From assembly GCF_023205015.1 (NCBI RefSeq), contig NZ_CP096258.1:558001-622000 (forward strand): a stretch of DNA of 64,000 bases, read 5' to 3'. Below are positions 8,905-17,104 of this stretch, in pieces. Position 1 is the stretch's first letter, and each line of letters starts with the position of its first letter. Under the pieces are notes generated by a model. That model was given only the letters and a program-made list of their open reading frames with translations. It was not told the origin of the DNA and searched no databases. The DNA comes from Providencia rettgeri (GTDB taxonomy: Bacteria > Pseudomonadota > Gammaproteobacteria > Enterobacterales > Enterobacteriaceae). A program made the position numbers and the translations under genes.

Positions 8905-8925
8905 AACCACATGTTTTTCATGGTT
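8905..8925. promoter_or_regulatory. Candidate operator in the araC-dms divergent region
   Basis: AACCACATG and CATGGTT form an imperfect inverted repeat around a T5 centre, in the only intergenic space shared by the AraC-type gene and the molybdoenzyme operon. No clear FNR box could be found in 8836-9026. Weak evidence. Confidence 0.25.
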
Positions 8926-9026
8926 GGCTGAAATTCCAATGTGTTTGGCGGTTTTTCGAAAGTTGGCAAGCAGGGAAATGATTACTCTAGCGCGGCAACC
9001 TAATGTATGCCAGAGGTAGAGTTATC

Positions 9027-11444
9027 ATGGAAAATTATCACGATCAGGCGGATAGCAAGAGTTTGATTGACCCCCTAACCCGTCGTCGGTTTATTCAAGG
9101 CAGCTCTGCACTCATGGCTGTCCCATTTATTGCCACAAACACGGTCGCATCGACACCAGAAAACCCGAATATTATCCCAACCACAACGCTGCAAAATAAC
9201 GGTGAGCGTGTGGTCTCGACCTGCAGTAGTTTTGACTGTGGTGGAAAATGTGATATTCGAGCGCATGTTAAAGAAGGCGTGGTAACACGAATTAGTACCC
9301 GTCCAGATGCCGATTTAGACGAAGAGATGCCAATCATGCGCGCTTGCGTGCGTGGCCGCAGTTATCGCAAATTCGTTTATCACCCGAATCGATTGAAATA
9401 CCCAATGAAACGCGTGGGTAAGCGTGGTGAAGGGCGCTTTGAACGCATTAGCTGGGAAGAGGCGACAACACTGATTGCCGACAACATGCAGCGAATTAAC
9501 GAACAATATGGCCCTGCATCACGCTTTGTTAGCCTTAGTACTGGGGTAACGGGGGGAATTTTTTCCGGTGCCAATATGCTACGCCGGCTATTTAATATCA
9601 CAGGTGGCTTTCTGGAAAATTACCATTCAGTGAGCAACGGCAATACCATGGCGGTCACGCCTTATACTTATGGCACGTCGGCCAGCGGTAGCACGCTAGA
9701 CACACTCGAAGATACGCCATTGGTGATCTTGTGGGGACATAACCCGAACGAAACCATTTTTGGCCATACTAATCATTATTTTCAAAAAATGAAAAAAAAT
9801 GGCACCAAGTTTATTGTGGTTGACCCGCGCTATTCGGATACCGCATCGTCATTAGCCGACCAGTGGATCCCTATTTTACCGACCACAGATAACGCGATGA
9901 TGGATGCCATGATGTATGTGATCATCAGCGAAGGGCTTCATGATCAGGCCTTTATCGATAAATACACCTTGGGGTTTGATGAGCACCAGATGCCTGAAGG
10001 CATCCCTGAAAATGAGTCATTAGTGGCTTATTTAATGGGAAAAAAAGATGGGGTCGTGAAAACCCCTGAATGGGCGGAACCCATCACGAAAGTGCCCGCG
10101 GATACCATTCGTCAACTGGCTCGTGAGTACGCCAATACAAAACCTGCAGCGTTAATGCAAGGTTGGGGCCCTCAGCGCCATATTTGTGGTGAACGCTCTG
10201 CAAGAGGTGCCACGCTGTTAGCTACCATCACCGGAAATGTAGGCGTGAAAGGGGGTTGGGCTGCGGGCTATGGGGTGGCTGTCACCCCTGATTTACGTAA
10301 AACGTTAGCGGGGCCTAGCTTATTTGAAAACCCAGTCAAAGCAAAAATCAATATCACCAATTGGGTACAAGCTTGTGAAAACAAAGACCTTGTGACGCCA
10401 AATAATGGTTTAAAAAACGCAGAAAAACTCGATACCGAAATCAAAATGATTTTTTCGTTAGCGGGTAACTATATGACTAACCAGAACCCCGATATTTTGC
10501 ATGCGGCTAATGTTCTGGAAGATGAAAGTAAAGTCGAGTTTATCGTTTATAGCGACTTATACATGACTCCCAGCGCCAAGTATGCCGATATTTTACTGCC
10601 TGAAACCAGTTTCTTAGAGCGTTGGAATGTGGGGGGCACATGGGGAACCGGTGATTATATTATTTTATCTGAAAAAGTCGTTGAGCCTGAATTTGAGCGC
10701 CGTAGTGACTATGAGTGGTTGCGAGAGGTTGCAGATAAACTTGGGGTTGGTGAGAAATTCAGTGAAGGTCGAACAGAGAAAGAGTGGATTGAGCATTTAG
10801 TTAACGATGCCCACCAAAAGCGCCCAGAAGATGGCATTCCTACCTTTGATGAGTTATTGGTTAAACGTCGCCATTTGTTAAAACATAAACCCCATGTTGG
10901 TCATGTCGCTTTTGAGAAAAATATCAACGACATCGATAATAACCCGTTTGAAACGCCATCTGGAAAAATTGAGATTTTCTCTCAGCGCCTCTATGAGCGT
11001 AATGATGTGGAGATCCCTGCGCTATCTCATTATGTACCCGCCATTGAAGGGCCAGAAGGCGAGCTAGTTTCACGTTATCCATTGCAATTAATTACTTGGA
11101 AAGGCCGTAATCGTGCCAATTCAACACAATTTGCGAACCCGTGGCTACAAGAAGTGCAGCGCCAAGAGTTGTGGATCAACCCCATCGATGCCAAACGACG
11201 AAATATTACGGATGGAGAGCGAGTCAAAGTGAATAACGACCGCGGTATCACCATGGTACCCGTCAAAATTACTCAGCGGATTATGCCTGGCGTGGTGGCT
11301 TTACAGGCAGGAGCATGGTGGCAACCTGACGAAAATGGCGTTGACCAAGGCGGTTGCGCTAACGTTTTAACATCAGCCCGTAGCACAGCAATGGCACACG
11401 GAAATGCCCATCAAACCTTATTGGTGGAGGTAAGCAAAGCATGA
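9027..11444 (+). CDS. DMSO reductase-type molybdopterin oxidoreductase, catalytic subunit (DmsA-like)
   Basis: An 805-residue periplasmic molybdoenzyme. Start chosen at the ATG at 9027, nine bases after GAGGT; an earlier in-frame ATG at 9003 has no good site. A Tat signal is visible (TRRRFIQGSSALM, residues 18-30). A [4Fe-4S] motif follows at Cys66, Cys71, Cys75 and Cys107, then CVRGRS and YPMKRVGKRGEG as in DmsA/YnfE. Aligning by eye with DmsA places a Mo-coordinating Ser near residue 203 (YHSVSNGN). The C-terminal molybdopterin dinucleotide-binding part (about 670-800) contains WKGRNRANSTQFANPWLQEV and the GAWWQP segment. First gene of an A-B-C-chaperone operon, overlapping the next by four bases. 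The terminal acceptor (DMSO, TMAO or another oxide) cannot be told from sequence. Confidence 0.9.
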   Translation: MENYHDQADSKSLIDPLTRRRFIQGSSALMAVPFIATNTVASTPENPNIIPTTTLQNNGERVVSTCSSFDCGGKCDIRAHVKEGVVTRISTRPDADLDEEMPIMRACVRGRSYRKFVYHPNRLKYPMKRVGKRGEGRFERISWEEATTLIADNMQRINEQYGPASRFVSLSTGVTGGIFSGANMLRRLFNITGGFLENYHSVSNGNTMAVTPYTYGTSASGSTLDTLEDTPLVILWGHNPNETIFGHTNHYFQKMKKNGTKFIVVDPRYSDTASSLADQWIPILPTTDNAMMDAMMYVIISEGLHDQAFIDKYTLGFDEHQMPEGIPENESLVAYLMGKKDGVVKTPEWAEPITKVPADTIRQLAREYANTKPAALMQGWGPQRHICGERSARGATLLATITGNVGVKGGWAAGYGVAVTPDLRKTLAGPSLFENPVKAKINITNWVQACENKDLVTPNNGLKNAEKLDTEIKMIFSLAGNYMTNQNPDILHAANVLEDESKVEFIVYSDLYMTPSAKYADILLPETSFLERWNVGGTWGTGDYIILSEKVVEPEFERRSDYEWLREVADKLGVGEKFSEGRTEKEWIEHLVNDAHQKRPEDGIPTFDELLVKRRHLLKHKPHVGHVAFEKNINDIDNNPFETPSGKIEIFSQRLYERNDVEIPALSHYVPAIEGPEGELVSRYPLQLITWKGRNRANSTQFANPWLQEVQRQELWINPIDAKRRNITDGERVKVNNDRGITMVPVKITQRIMPGVVALQAGAWWQPDENGVDQGGCANVLTSARSTAMAHGNAHQTLLVEVSKA

Positions 11445-12079
11445 GTCAATTTCACGTTTATCCCGCGGTAAGCAGCAAACAGCTTGGTTTTTATATCGAC
11501 TCTGCACGCTGCTCAGGTTGTAAAGCCTGCCAAGTGGCGTGCAAAGATAAAAATAACCTCGATGTGGGTCGCAAGTATCGTCGTGTATATGAAGTCGCAG
11601 GCGGTGAGTTTATCGAAAACGGCACTGGAGGGCTGGTGAATAACGTCTTTGCCTATACGTTATCCATTTCATGCAACCACTGTGCCGACCCAATGTGTGT
11701 GAAAAACTGTCCAACGACAGCCATGCACAAACGTGAAGGGGACGGTATCGTGATGGTCAACACAGATAAATGTGTGGGGTGTGGAACTTGCGCGTGGTCT
11801 TGTCCCTATGGTGCACCGCAAATGAACCCTGAAACCAAACAAATGTCGAAATGTGATTTTTGTATCGACCTACAACTCAAAGGTGAGCAACCCGTCTGCG
11901 TCGCCACGTGTCCATTAGGGGCCATTCAGTTTGGCCCGATAGATGAATTAAGAGAACGTTATGGCGAGCTGGCGGATGTTCGTGGGTTACCGGACTCATC
12001 GATTACGCATCCAAATTTAGTGATCCACCCGCACCAAGGGGCCGGCCGCACTCAAAACTCTCAAGGAGAAGTCAAATGA
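11441..12079 (+). CDS. Four-cluster ferredoxin electron-transfer subunit (DmsB-like)
   Basis: A 212-residue iron-sulfur protein with four Cys-rich blocks: CSGCKACQVAC, CNHCADPMCVKNCP, CVGCGTCAWSCP, and CDFCIDLQLKG...CVATCP. These bind four [4Fe-4S] clusters as in DmsB. It carries electrons from the quinol-oxidising membrane anchor to the catalytic subunit. No signal peptide is seen, so it is expected to be co-exported with the Tat-bearing partner. The start overlaps the catalytic gene by four bases (ATGA), and the end overlaps the anchor gene by four. Confidence 0.93.
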   Translation: MSQFHVYPAVSSKQLGFYIDSARCSGCKACQVACKDKNNLDVGRKYRRVYEVAGGEFIENGTGGLVNNVFAYTLSISCNHCADPMCVKNCPTTAMHKREGDGIVMVNTDKCVGCGTCAWSCPYGAPQMNPETKQMSKCDFCIDLQLKGEQPVCVATCPLGAIQFGPIDELRERYGELADVRGLPDSSITHPNLVIHPHQGAGRTQNSQGEVK

Positions 12080-12972
12080 ATGAATGGCCACTATTGTTAT
12101 TCACATTTTTAATGCAAACATCCATTGGGTTGAGTGTGATGTTAGCGCTTTTCGCAAAAAAATTATCAGCGGCGTTGGGCAGTAAAGTTAATGCACAATT
12201 TTTGTTGCGGTATGTGTTTGTCGCCTGTGTTTTCGCGGGTATTGGTTTGTTGTCTTCAATTACCCACTTAGGGGTTCCTTTGAATGCGCCTAATTCCTTG
12301 TTGAATATTTTTTCATCATGGTTAAGTCGTGAAGTGGTTTTCACTGCGACCTATTTTGCTTTTCTTGGGCTGACCTTTCTATGGCTCTGGTTCAAAAAGG
12401 AGCTGTCATATTTGTTACTTGGTTTAGCGATTATCGCTGGGCTGTGTGATGTATATGCCATGGCTTCAATTTATCGTTATACATCAATGTTAACGTGGAT
12501 GAATGATAATACCTATTTGATGTTCTACGGCACGATGTTAACTGCGGGAGCCGCTGGGTATTATTTATTAATCAATTTGTTATTACGTTTTCATGCAGGT
12601 TCGCCAGCGGCGCAAGTTTCAACTCGCGGGTTATGGATACTGTGGGCCGTGATTGGTATTAGCTTGTTAGTCCGTTTAGCTTATCAACCAGCCTATGAAA
12701 GCTACTTAGTTAGCACGAGCTATAATAATGAATCGATTACATTTCCTATCGACTCTATCGGTGCTTACCAAGGGATTTGGTCGCTGCGTATTACAAGCTG
12801 GGTTGTTGGAATATTGTCGGTGATTGTATTGGGGTATGGATTATTTCGCCATATGCGACAGAGTGCGAGTGGGGTTATGTCTTCGAGCAGCAAAGGATAT
12901 TTAGTGGTGGGGTGTGCGGCTGCCATGATTGCTGAATTTATGCTGCGCTACTGTTTTTATACGATCCATTGA
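12076..12972 (+). CDS. Membrane anchor subunit (DmsC-like)
   Basis: A 298-residue hydrophobic protein with about eight membrane segments: residues near 4-28, 44-64, 86-106, 112-135, 152-170, 185-200, 238-258 and 272-292. This is the DmsC/YnfH fold that anchors the complex and oxidises menaquinol. Conserved features include SITHLGVPLNAPNSLLNIFS and SWLSREVVF near residues 62-94. It is the third gene of the operon, overlapping the ferredoxin gene. Function is assigned by family and operon position. Confidence 0.9.
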   Translation: MNEWPLLLFTFLMQTSIGLSVMLALFAKKLSAALGSKVNAQFLLRYVFVACVFAGIGLLSSITHLGVPLNAPNSLLNIFSSWLSREVVFTATYFAFLGLTFLWLWFKKELSYLLLGLAIIAGLCDVYAMASIYRYTSMLTWMNDNTYLMFYGTMLTAGAAGYYLLINLLLRFHAGSPAAQVSTRGLWILWAVIGISLLVRLAYQPAYESYLVSTSYNNESITFPIDSIGAYQGIWSLRITSWVVGILSVIVLGYGLFRHMRQSASGVMSSSSKGYLVVGCAAAMIAEFMLRYCFYTIH

Positions 12973-13009
12973 TAAATAACCGCATATTGCTTAGGAAATT
13001 ATCTTTTTC

Positions 13010-13582
13010 ATGATCCATTTTTCACACTACGCAGCGGCGTTTAATATCTTAGGCACGTGCTATTTATTTTCACCAAATGATGATGCAAGCCGTTATGCGA
13101 TAAGCTTTTTCAAGTTAAATGACTTTGCATCGCAATGGCCTTGTAAGATCAGTGCGCAGCTTAGTGAGCGTATCTCGGCGTCGCTAAACATCGATGCTGC
13201 GGTACTCCACACTCAATGGACAGATTTGTTTATTGGTCCCGAAGCATTACCGGCCCCGCCATGGGGCTCGGTATATCTCGACCCTGAAGGGGTATTGCAG
13301 GGCTCCTCCACGGTGGCCTTGAGTGAGTTTTTAAAACGAGAGCGTTTAAAAATTCAGACGCGTTATCCAGAACCCTCTGACCATGTTGGTTTAATGTTAT
13401 TCCAAGCAGCAGTTTTGGCTTCACAAGTCAGGGAGGCTGCATTAAAAGAGCTGTTGAATGATCACTTGGGGAATTGGTTACCGCAATTTTACCAGCAATT
13501 AAATCGAACAACATGTAGCCCATTTTATAACGCATTAACGGAATTAACACTGGTTACTGTGAGGTCATGTTTATCATATTAA
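13010..13582 (+). CDS. TorD/DmsD-family redox enzyme maturation chaperone
   Basis: A 190-residue all-helical chaperone-type protein. WTDLFIGPEALPAPPWGSVYLDPEG (about residues 67-91) is the hallmark loop of the DmsD/TorD family, and EPSDHVGLMLFQ (about 122-133) is the second conserved block. Such chaperones bind the Tat leader of the molybdoenzyme and hold it until cofactor insertion. The gene sits 37 bases after the anchor gene, so it is probably in the operon and specific for the DmsA-like protein at 9027. Confidence 0.88.
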   Translation: MIHFSHYAAAFNILGTCYLFSPNDDASRYAISFFKLNDFASQWPCKISAQLSERISASLNIDAAVLHTQWTDLFIGPEALPAPPWGSVYLDPEGVLQGSSTVALSEFLKRERLKIQTRYPEPSDHVGLMLFQAAVLASQVREAALKELLNDHLGNWLPQFYQQLNRTTCSPFYNALTELTLVTVRSCLSY

Positions 13583-13785
13583 TTCAGTATTTTTGATGGT
13601 TAAATGGTTAATTAAACGTAATATTTGAATGGGTGAAAAGTTAACAAATTTTAATTAAATGAAAATTGATTTAGTTATAATAAATGCAAATTAAAATGAT
13701 TCTTACTTTACCTTTATGAGCCATAATGCATTTTTAAGCCATACTACTTGATGATGCTTTTGGATATCCATAGAGGGGGTATAAA

Positions 13786-14208
13786 GTGGTCAATTTATTA
13801 AATCGTTTGTTGTCCCATGAAGATGCTGGCAGGTTGTTATTACGGCTTGCAGTGGGTGGGCTCATGCTGTTTCATGGCATGAGCAAATTAATGACAGGGG
13901 CGAGTGGCATTAAAGCGCTATTAGCTTCTTATGGGTTACCTGAGTTTATCGCTTATGGAACCATTTTAGGCGAAGTGGTTGCCCCTATTTTTATTATTTT
14001 AGGGATTTTAACTCGGCCATCTGCATTATTAGTTGCCTTCACTATGGTGGTTGCATGGCTGATGATTGGGCTAGATAAAACATTCTTGCTCGATAAAACT
14101 GGCGCATGGGCGATTGAAAGTATTGTGTATTTCTTCTTAGGTGGCATTGCATTAGCATTTTTAGGTGCGGGTAAATATTCCATTATCAAAAACCCGAACT
14201 GGCGATAA
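13786..14208 (+). CDS. DoxX-family membrane protein
   Basis: A 140-residue protein with four membrane segments. The N-terminal LLLRLAVGGLMLFHGMSKL and the following GLPEFIAYGTILGEVVAPIF match the DoxX/YqjF/YphA family. These are inner membrane proteins of uncertain function, some linked with redox or thiol stress. A hairpin terminator follows 40 bases after the stop, so it is probably monocistronic. No functional link to the dms operon upstream is visible. Confidence 0.85.
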   Translation: MVNLLNRLLSHEDAGRLLLRLAVGGLMLFHGMSKLMTGASGIKALLASYGLPEFIAYGTILGEVVAPIFIILGILTRPSALLVAFTMVVAWLMIGLDKTFLLDKTGAWAIESIVYFFLGGIALAFLGAGKYSIIKNPNWR

Positions 14209-14247
14209 ATTAGTTTTTCTTTCGTGTTTGACATTGCCTTTGAAAAA

Positions 14248-14283
14248 AGACCATCAAAAATATTCTGATGGTCTATTTTTTTG
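14248..14283 (+). terminator. Rho-independent terminator after the DoxX gene
   Basis: AGACCATCA (14248-14256) pairs with TGATGGTCT (14266-14274), followed by ATTTTTTTT. A near copy lies after the toxin gene at 15009-15044, giving a direct repeat that brackets the toxin-antitoxin pair. Confidence 0.85.
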
Positions 14284-14343
14284 CCCAAACTACGGGAAGT
14301 TCAAGACACGTGATTTTTTGGATTGCTGGTTATTTAAGCTATT

Positions 14344-14360
14344 TTAGCTATAATAGCTAA
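14344..14360 (+). promoter_or_regulatory. Toxin-antitoxin promoter with overlapping operator palindrome
   Basis: TTAGCTATAATAGCTAA is symmetric except at its centre and contains a perfect -10 box TATAAT (14349-14354). A TGGTTA at 14327-14332 could be the -35 with a 16-base spacer. A palindrome over the -10 fits conditional autorepression by an antitoxin-toxin complex. Confidence 0.6.
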
Positions 14361-14388
14361 TCAAGCCATTTTATATTGTAGGTGATGT

Positions 14389-14658
14389 ATGGAAACGATC
14401 CCCGCACAAGTTGCTAAAAATCAATTTGGTGATTTGTTGATGAAAGTTCAGCGTGCACCTGTTGAAATAAGTAAGCATGGGAAGCGCGTTGCTGTTGTTA
14501 TCTCTCCAGATGAATATGATCAGCTAATGCAGTTAAAATTACAGGCTTTAAAAGCGGTTTTGGCTGAATCTATTGCGCAAGCAGAACGCGGTGAACTTCA
14601 TAGCATTGATGATGTATTTGCCCCGTTAGCTATGGACGAACTTGAAAATAAGGCTTAA
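14389..14658 (+). CDS. Phd/YefM-family antitoxin
   Basis: An 89-residue antitoxin. The N-terminal DNA-binding part (about 1-50; IPAQVAKNQFGDLLMKVQ, EISKHGKRVAVVISPDEYDQL) is the Phd/YefM/StbD fold. The C-terminal helical tail (AESIAQAERGELHSIDDVFA) would wrap the toxin. It lies two bases before the toxin gene and just downstream of a palindromic promoter, the standard layout of a type II module. Confidence 0.88.
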   Translation: METIPAQVAKNQFGDLLMKVQRAPVEISKHGKRVAVVISPDEYDQLMQLKLQALKAVLAESIAQAERGELHSIDDVFAPLAMDELENKA

Positions 14659-14660
14659 GG

Positions 14661-14954
14661 ATGAGCGTTAAGTTTACTCATAAAGCGAAAGGACATATCC
14701 GCTCAATTCAGCTGTATTCTCTGCGCAGGTGGGGAGCTAATGTTGCTGAGGCTTATGCGAATACATTACGTGTGACAATGACGGATATACTCGCGAACCA
14801 GCCATCTCTTGGCCGTGACCGTAGTGAAGATTTATATTTGGGCGTTTTTAGCTTCCCTGTTGAAAGTCACATCATTTATTATCGAAAAGCGCTTGAAGGC
14901 ATTGAAGTGCTAGCGGTATTGCATCATACACAGGATCCAAACTCTCATTTATAA
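14661..14954 (+). CDS. RelE/ParE-superfamily toxin
   Basis: A 97-residue protein. KFTHKAKGHIRSIQLYSLRRWG (as two adjacent segments from residue 4), the helix with AEAYANTLRVTM, GRDRSEDLYLGVFSFPVESHI and IIYYRKALEGIEVLAVLHHTQD match the ParE branch of the RelE/ParE fold. ParE toxins poison gyrase whereas RelE toxins cleave mRNA on ribosomes. The sequence looks more ParE-like, but the target is not proven. It is translated right behind its antitoxin. Confidence 0.87.
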   Translation: MSVKFTHKAKGHIRSIQLYSLRRWGANVAEAYANTLRVTMTDILANQPSLGRDRSEDLYLGVFSFPVESHIIYYRKALEGIEVLAVLHHTQDPNSHL

Positions 14955-15008
14955 AAAGCCGGGTGGCAATAAGTTTTATTGTTAATTATTTAATATTATT
15001 AAAGAAAT

Positions 15009-15044
15009 AGACCGTCAAAATTTTTCTGATGGTCTATTTTTTTG
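15009..15044 (+). terminator. Rho-independent terminator after the toxin gene
   Basis: AGACCGTCA (15009-15017) pairs with TGATGGTCT (15027-15035), with one G-T pair, followed by ATTTTTTTG. It is almost identical to the terminator at 14248-14283. It also lies just beyond the end of the minus-strand nucleotidyltransferase gene. Confidence 0.85.
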
Positions 15045-15055
15045 AAAAATATTAG

Positions 15056-15850
15056 TTAATTATTTTCTAACACCGTTTTACGGAAAAAGTCATCCAATAA
15101 TCGGCTGTCACGGCAAGCTGGCTCCGGAAATTGCATTCGCTCTGCATTGGCGATAGCTTCCAGAACGAGCCTATCAATAGCGGCTCGCCTCGCGCCATAA
15201 TCGGTTTCAACCGCATGATGCTTAATAACCAGCAATTCATCTATCTCTGCAAGAACTTTGCTATCAGTGACTGTGGCCGCGACTAATTCAGAAAATGCCA
15301 TTGGTGGCATACTCTTGCTTGCTTCTATCCAACGTAAAGCTAATACCGCCCGTAATAAATAAAGATATTTTTTTAATTTAACGCGCTCACCTTTAAAATC
15401 AGTATGTAAATTGCGCTTACTTATTGATAAATAGTGATAACATGACTTTAATGGCGAATAAAATTGTGCTGCCAGTTGCTCCAGTTGAGCAAAAAATGCC
15501 TCATCTTTATAATACACAATTGGCGAGTGCAACCACTCGATTAATGCAGGGTTTGAGTTTCGCATTAATTTCAGTGCCTTAGATAGCTCCCAACCTGATA
15601 CATCTAACTCATCATCAATTGGCTTTTCTATCACATCGCGTTTTTTATCCAGTGTTAGGTACCAATCAAGTTTGTGAACATAGATAAATCGAACATCATA
15701 GTCGCTGTCGCGGGAGGCAAAGCCCCAACCGCGACTTCCGGACTCACACGCAAACAGTATTTTAACGTGATGAGTTTCTTCTATTTCTTTGAGTGTTTTT
15801 CCTATCCGTTCTCTCATTAGCACGGATACACTTTCATGGTCAGTTTCCAT
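15056..15850 (-). CDS. Predicted nucleotidyltransferase of the rtc RNA-repair operon
   Basis: A 264-residue protein of the COG3541 nucleotidyltransferase group (DNA polymerase beta superfamily, MNT-like). The catalytic motif is clear near residues 38-55: GSRGWGFASRDSDYDVRF, with GSR-G and the Asp-x-Asp metal ligands. A helical C-terminal part follows (YLYLLRAVLALRWIE). It is the last gene after slipin and rtcB on the same strand, 24 bases from rtcB, so it is probably part of the RtcR-controlled unit. A role in adding or repairing nucleotides on damaged RNA ends is inferred from this context; the substrate is unknown. Confidence 0.8.
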   Translation of the reverse strand: METDHESVSVLMRERIGKTLKEIEETHHVKILFACESGSRGWGFASRDSDYDVRFIYVHKLDWYLTLDKKRDVIEKPIDDELDVSGWELSKALKLMRNSNPALIEWLHSPIVYYKDEAFFAQLEQLAAQFYSPLKSCYHYLSISKRNLHTDFKGERVKLKKYLYLLRAVLALRWIEASKSMPPMAFSELVAATVTDSKVLAEIDELLVIKHHAVETDYGARRAAIDRLVLEAIANAERMQFPEPACRDSRLLDDFFRKTVLENN

Positions 15851-15874
15851 GCTTTCTCCTGTTATTTTTTATAT

Positions 15875-17101
15875 TTACCCCTTCACGCACACCACTTGGC
15901 GCAGGGTATGAACAATTTCTACCAGTGATGATTGCGCAGCCATAACCGCGTCGATGTCTTTGTACGCCATCGGTATTTCGTCAATCACATCACTGTCTTT
16001 TCGGCATTCCACATGAGCGGTAGCCATCTTTTGGTCGCTGACTGAGAAACGCTTTTTGGCTTCAGTTCGGCTCATTACACGTCCTGCGCCGTGGCTACAG
16101 GAGCAAAAACTCTCTTCGTCACCTAAACCGCGCACGATAAAACTTTTGGCACCCATAGATCCCGGTATGATCCCCATTTGGCCTTTTCGAGCGGATACTG
16201 CGCCTTTTCGGGTTACCAGTACTTCTTCACCAAAGTGCTGCTCTTTTTGCACATAGTTATGGTGACAATTTACGGCCTCTTGTTGGGTCGTAAATGGTTT
16301 TGGAATTTCCCGTGACAGCGCCTCTAATACGCGGTGCATCATCACTTCACGGTTATGGCGGGCAAAGTCCTGCGCCCAACCGACCGCTTCCATATAGTCA
16401 TTAAAATGCACGCTACCTTCTTCAAAGTAAGCCAGATCTCTATCGGGCAAATTAGCGATATGCTGTTGCATGTCTTTTTGCGCTAACGTGATAAACAAGT
16501 TACCAATTGCATTCCCCACTCCGCGTGAGCCGCTATGTAACATTACCCACACACGGTCTTGCTCATCCAAACATAATTCAATGAAATGATTTCCGGTTCC
16601 CAATGTCCCTAAGTGGTTGTAATGGTTCGTCTGACGCAGTTTTGGGTATTTATCACAAATACGTTTAAATTCTTCATCCAAGTGCGCCCAGTGGGTATCG
16701 ACAATATCCGGTGTACGATGCCAAGCCCCTTTATCACGTCCATGTCGATGTGTGGTTCGACCGTGCGGGACAGCCGCTTCAATAGCAAAACGGATGTTTT
16801 GCAAGCTATCTGGCAAATCCGATGCTGTTAAGGACGTTCGCACGGCAATCATTCCACAACCAATATCCACGCCTACGGCCGCAGGGATAATCGCCCCTTT
16901 GGTTGGGATCACGCTCCCAATGGTTGAACCTTTCCCGACATGTACGTCAGGCATCACAGCAAGGTGTTTAAAAATGAATGGCATTTTGGCCGTATTTTGC
17001 AACTGGGTTACTGCTTTAGGGTCAACGGGTACACCGTTAGTCCACATTTTTACTGATACGCCATTTTCTTGAATTAATTCGTTGAATTTATTATTTATCA
17101 T
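15875..17101 (-). CDS. rtcB: RNA-splicing ligase RtcB
   Basis: A 408-residue RtcB, the same length as the E. coli protein. It joins 2',3'-cyclic phosphate or 3'-phosphate ends to 5'-OH ends using GTP and Mn2+. Visible motifs: GVDIGCGM (Asp79, Cys82), GTLGTGNHF (His172), MLHSGSRGVGN (His189), NCHHNYV (His281), and CSCSHGAGRVMSR with the guanylylated His at 337 by my count. It lies three bases from the slipin gene upstream. In E. coli the partner gene is the cyclase rtcA; no rtcA is seen here, and the slot is filled by a nucleotidyltransferase. Confidence 0.97.
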   Translation of the reverse strand: MINNKFNELIQENGVSVKMWTNGVPVDPKAVTQLQNTAKMPFIFKHLAVMPDVHVGKGSTIGSVIPTKGAIIPAAVGVDIGCGMIAVRTSLTASDLPDSLQNIRFAIEAAVPHGRTTHRHGRDKGAWHRTPDIVDTHWAHLDEEFKRICDKYPKLRQTNHYNHLGTLGTGNHFIELCLDEQDRVWVMLHSGSRGVGNAIGNLFITLAQKDMQQHIANLPDRDLAYFEEGSVHFNDYMEAVGWAQDFARHNREVMMHRVLEALSREIPKPFTTQQEAVNCHHNYVQKEQHFGEEVLVTRKGAVSARKGQMGIIPGSMGAKSFIVRGLGDEESFCSCSHGAGRVMSRTEAKKRFSVSDQKMATAHVECRKDSDVIDEIPMAYKDIDAVMAAQSSLVEIVHTLRQVVCVKG

Positions 17102-17104
17102 TTT

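Noticed and set aside
8836..9026. FNR box for the molybdoenzyme operon
   Set aside because: TTGAT occurs once, but no matching second half at the right spacing was found.
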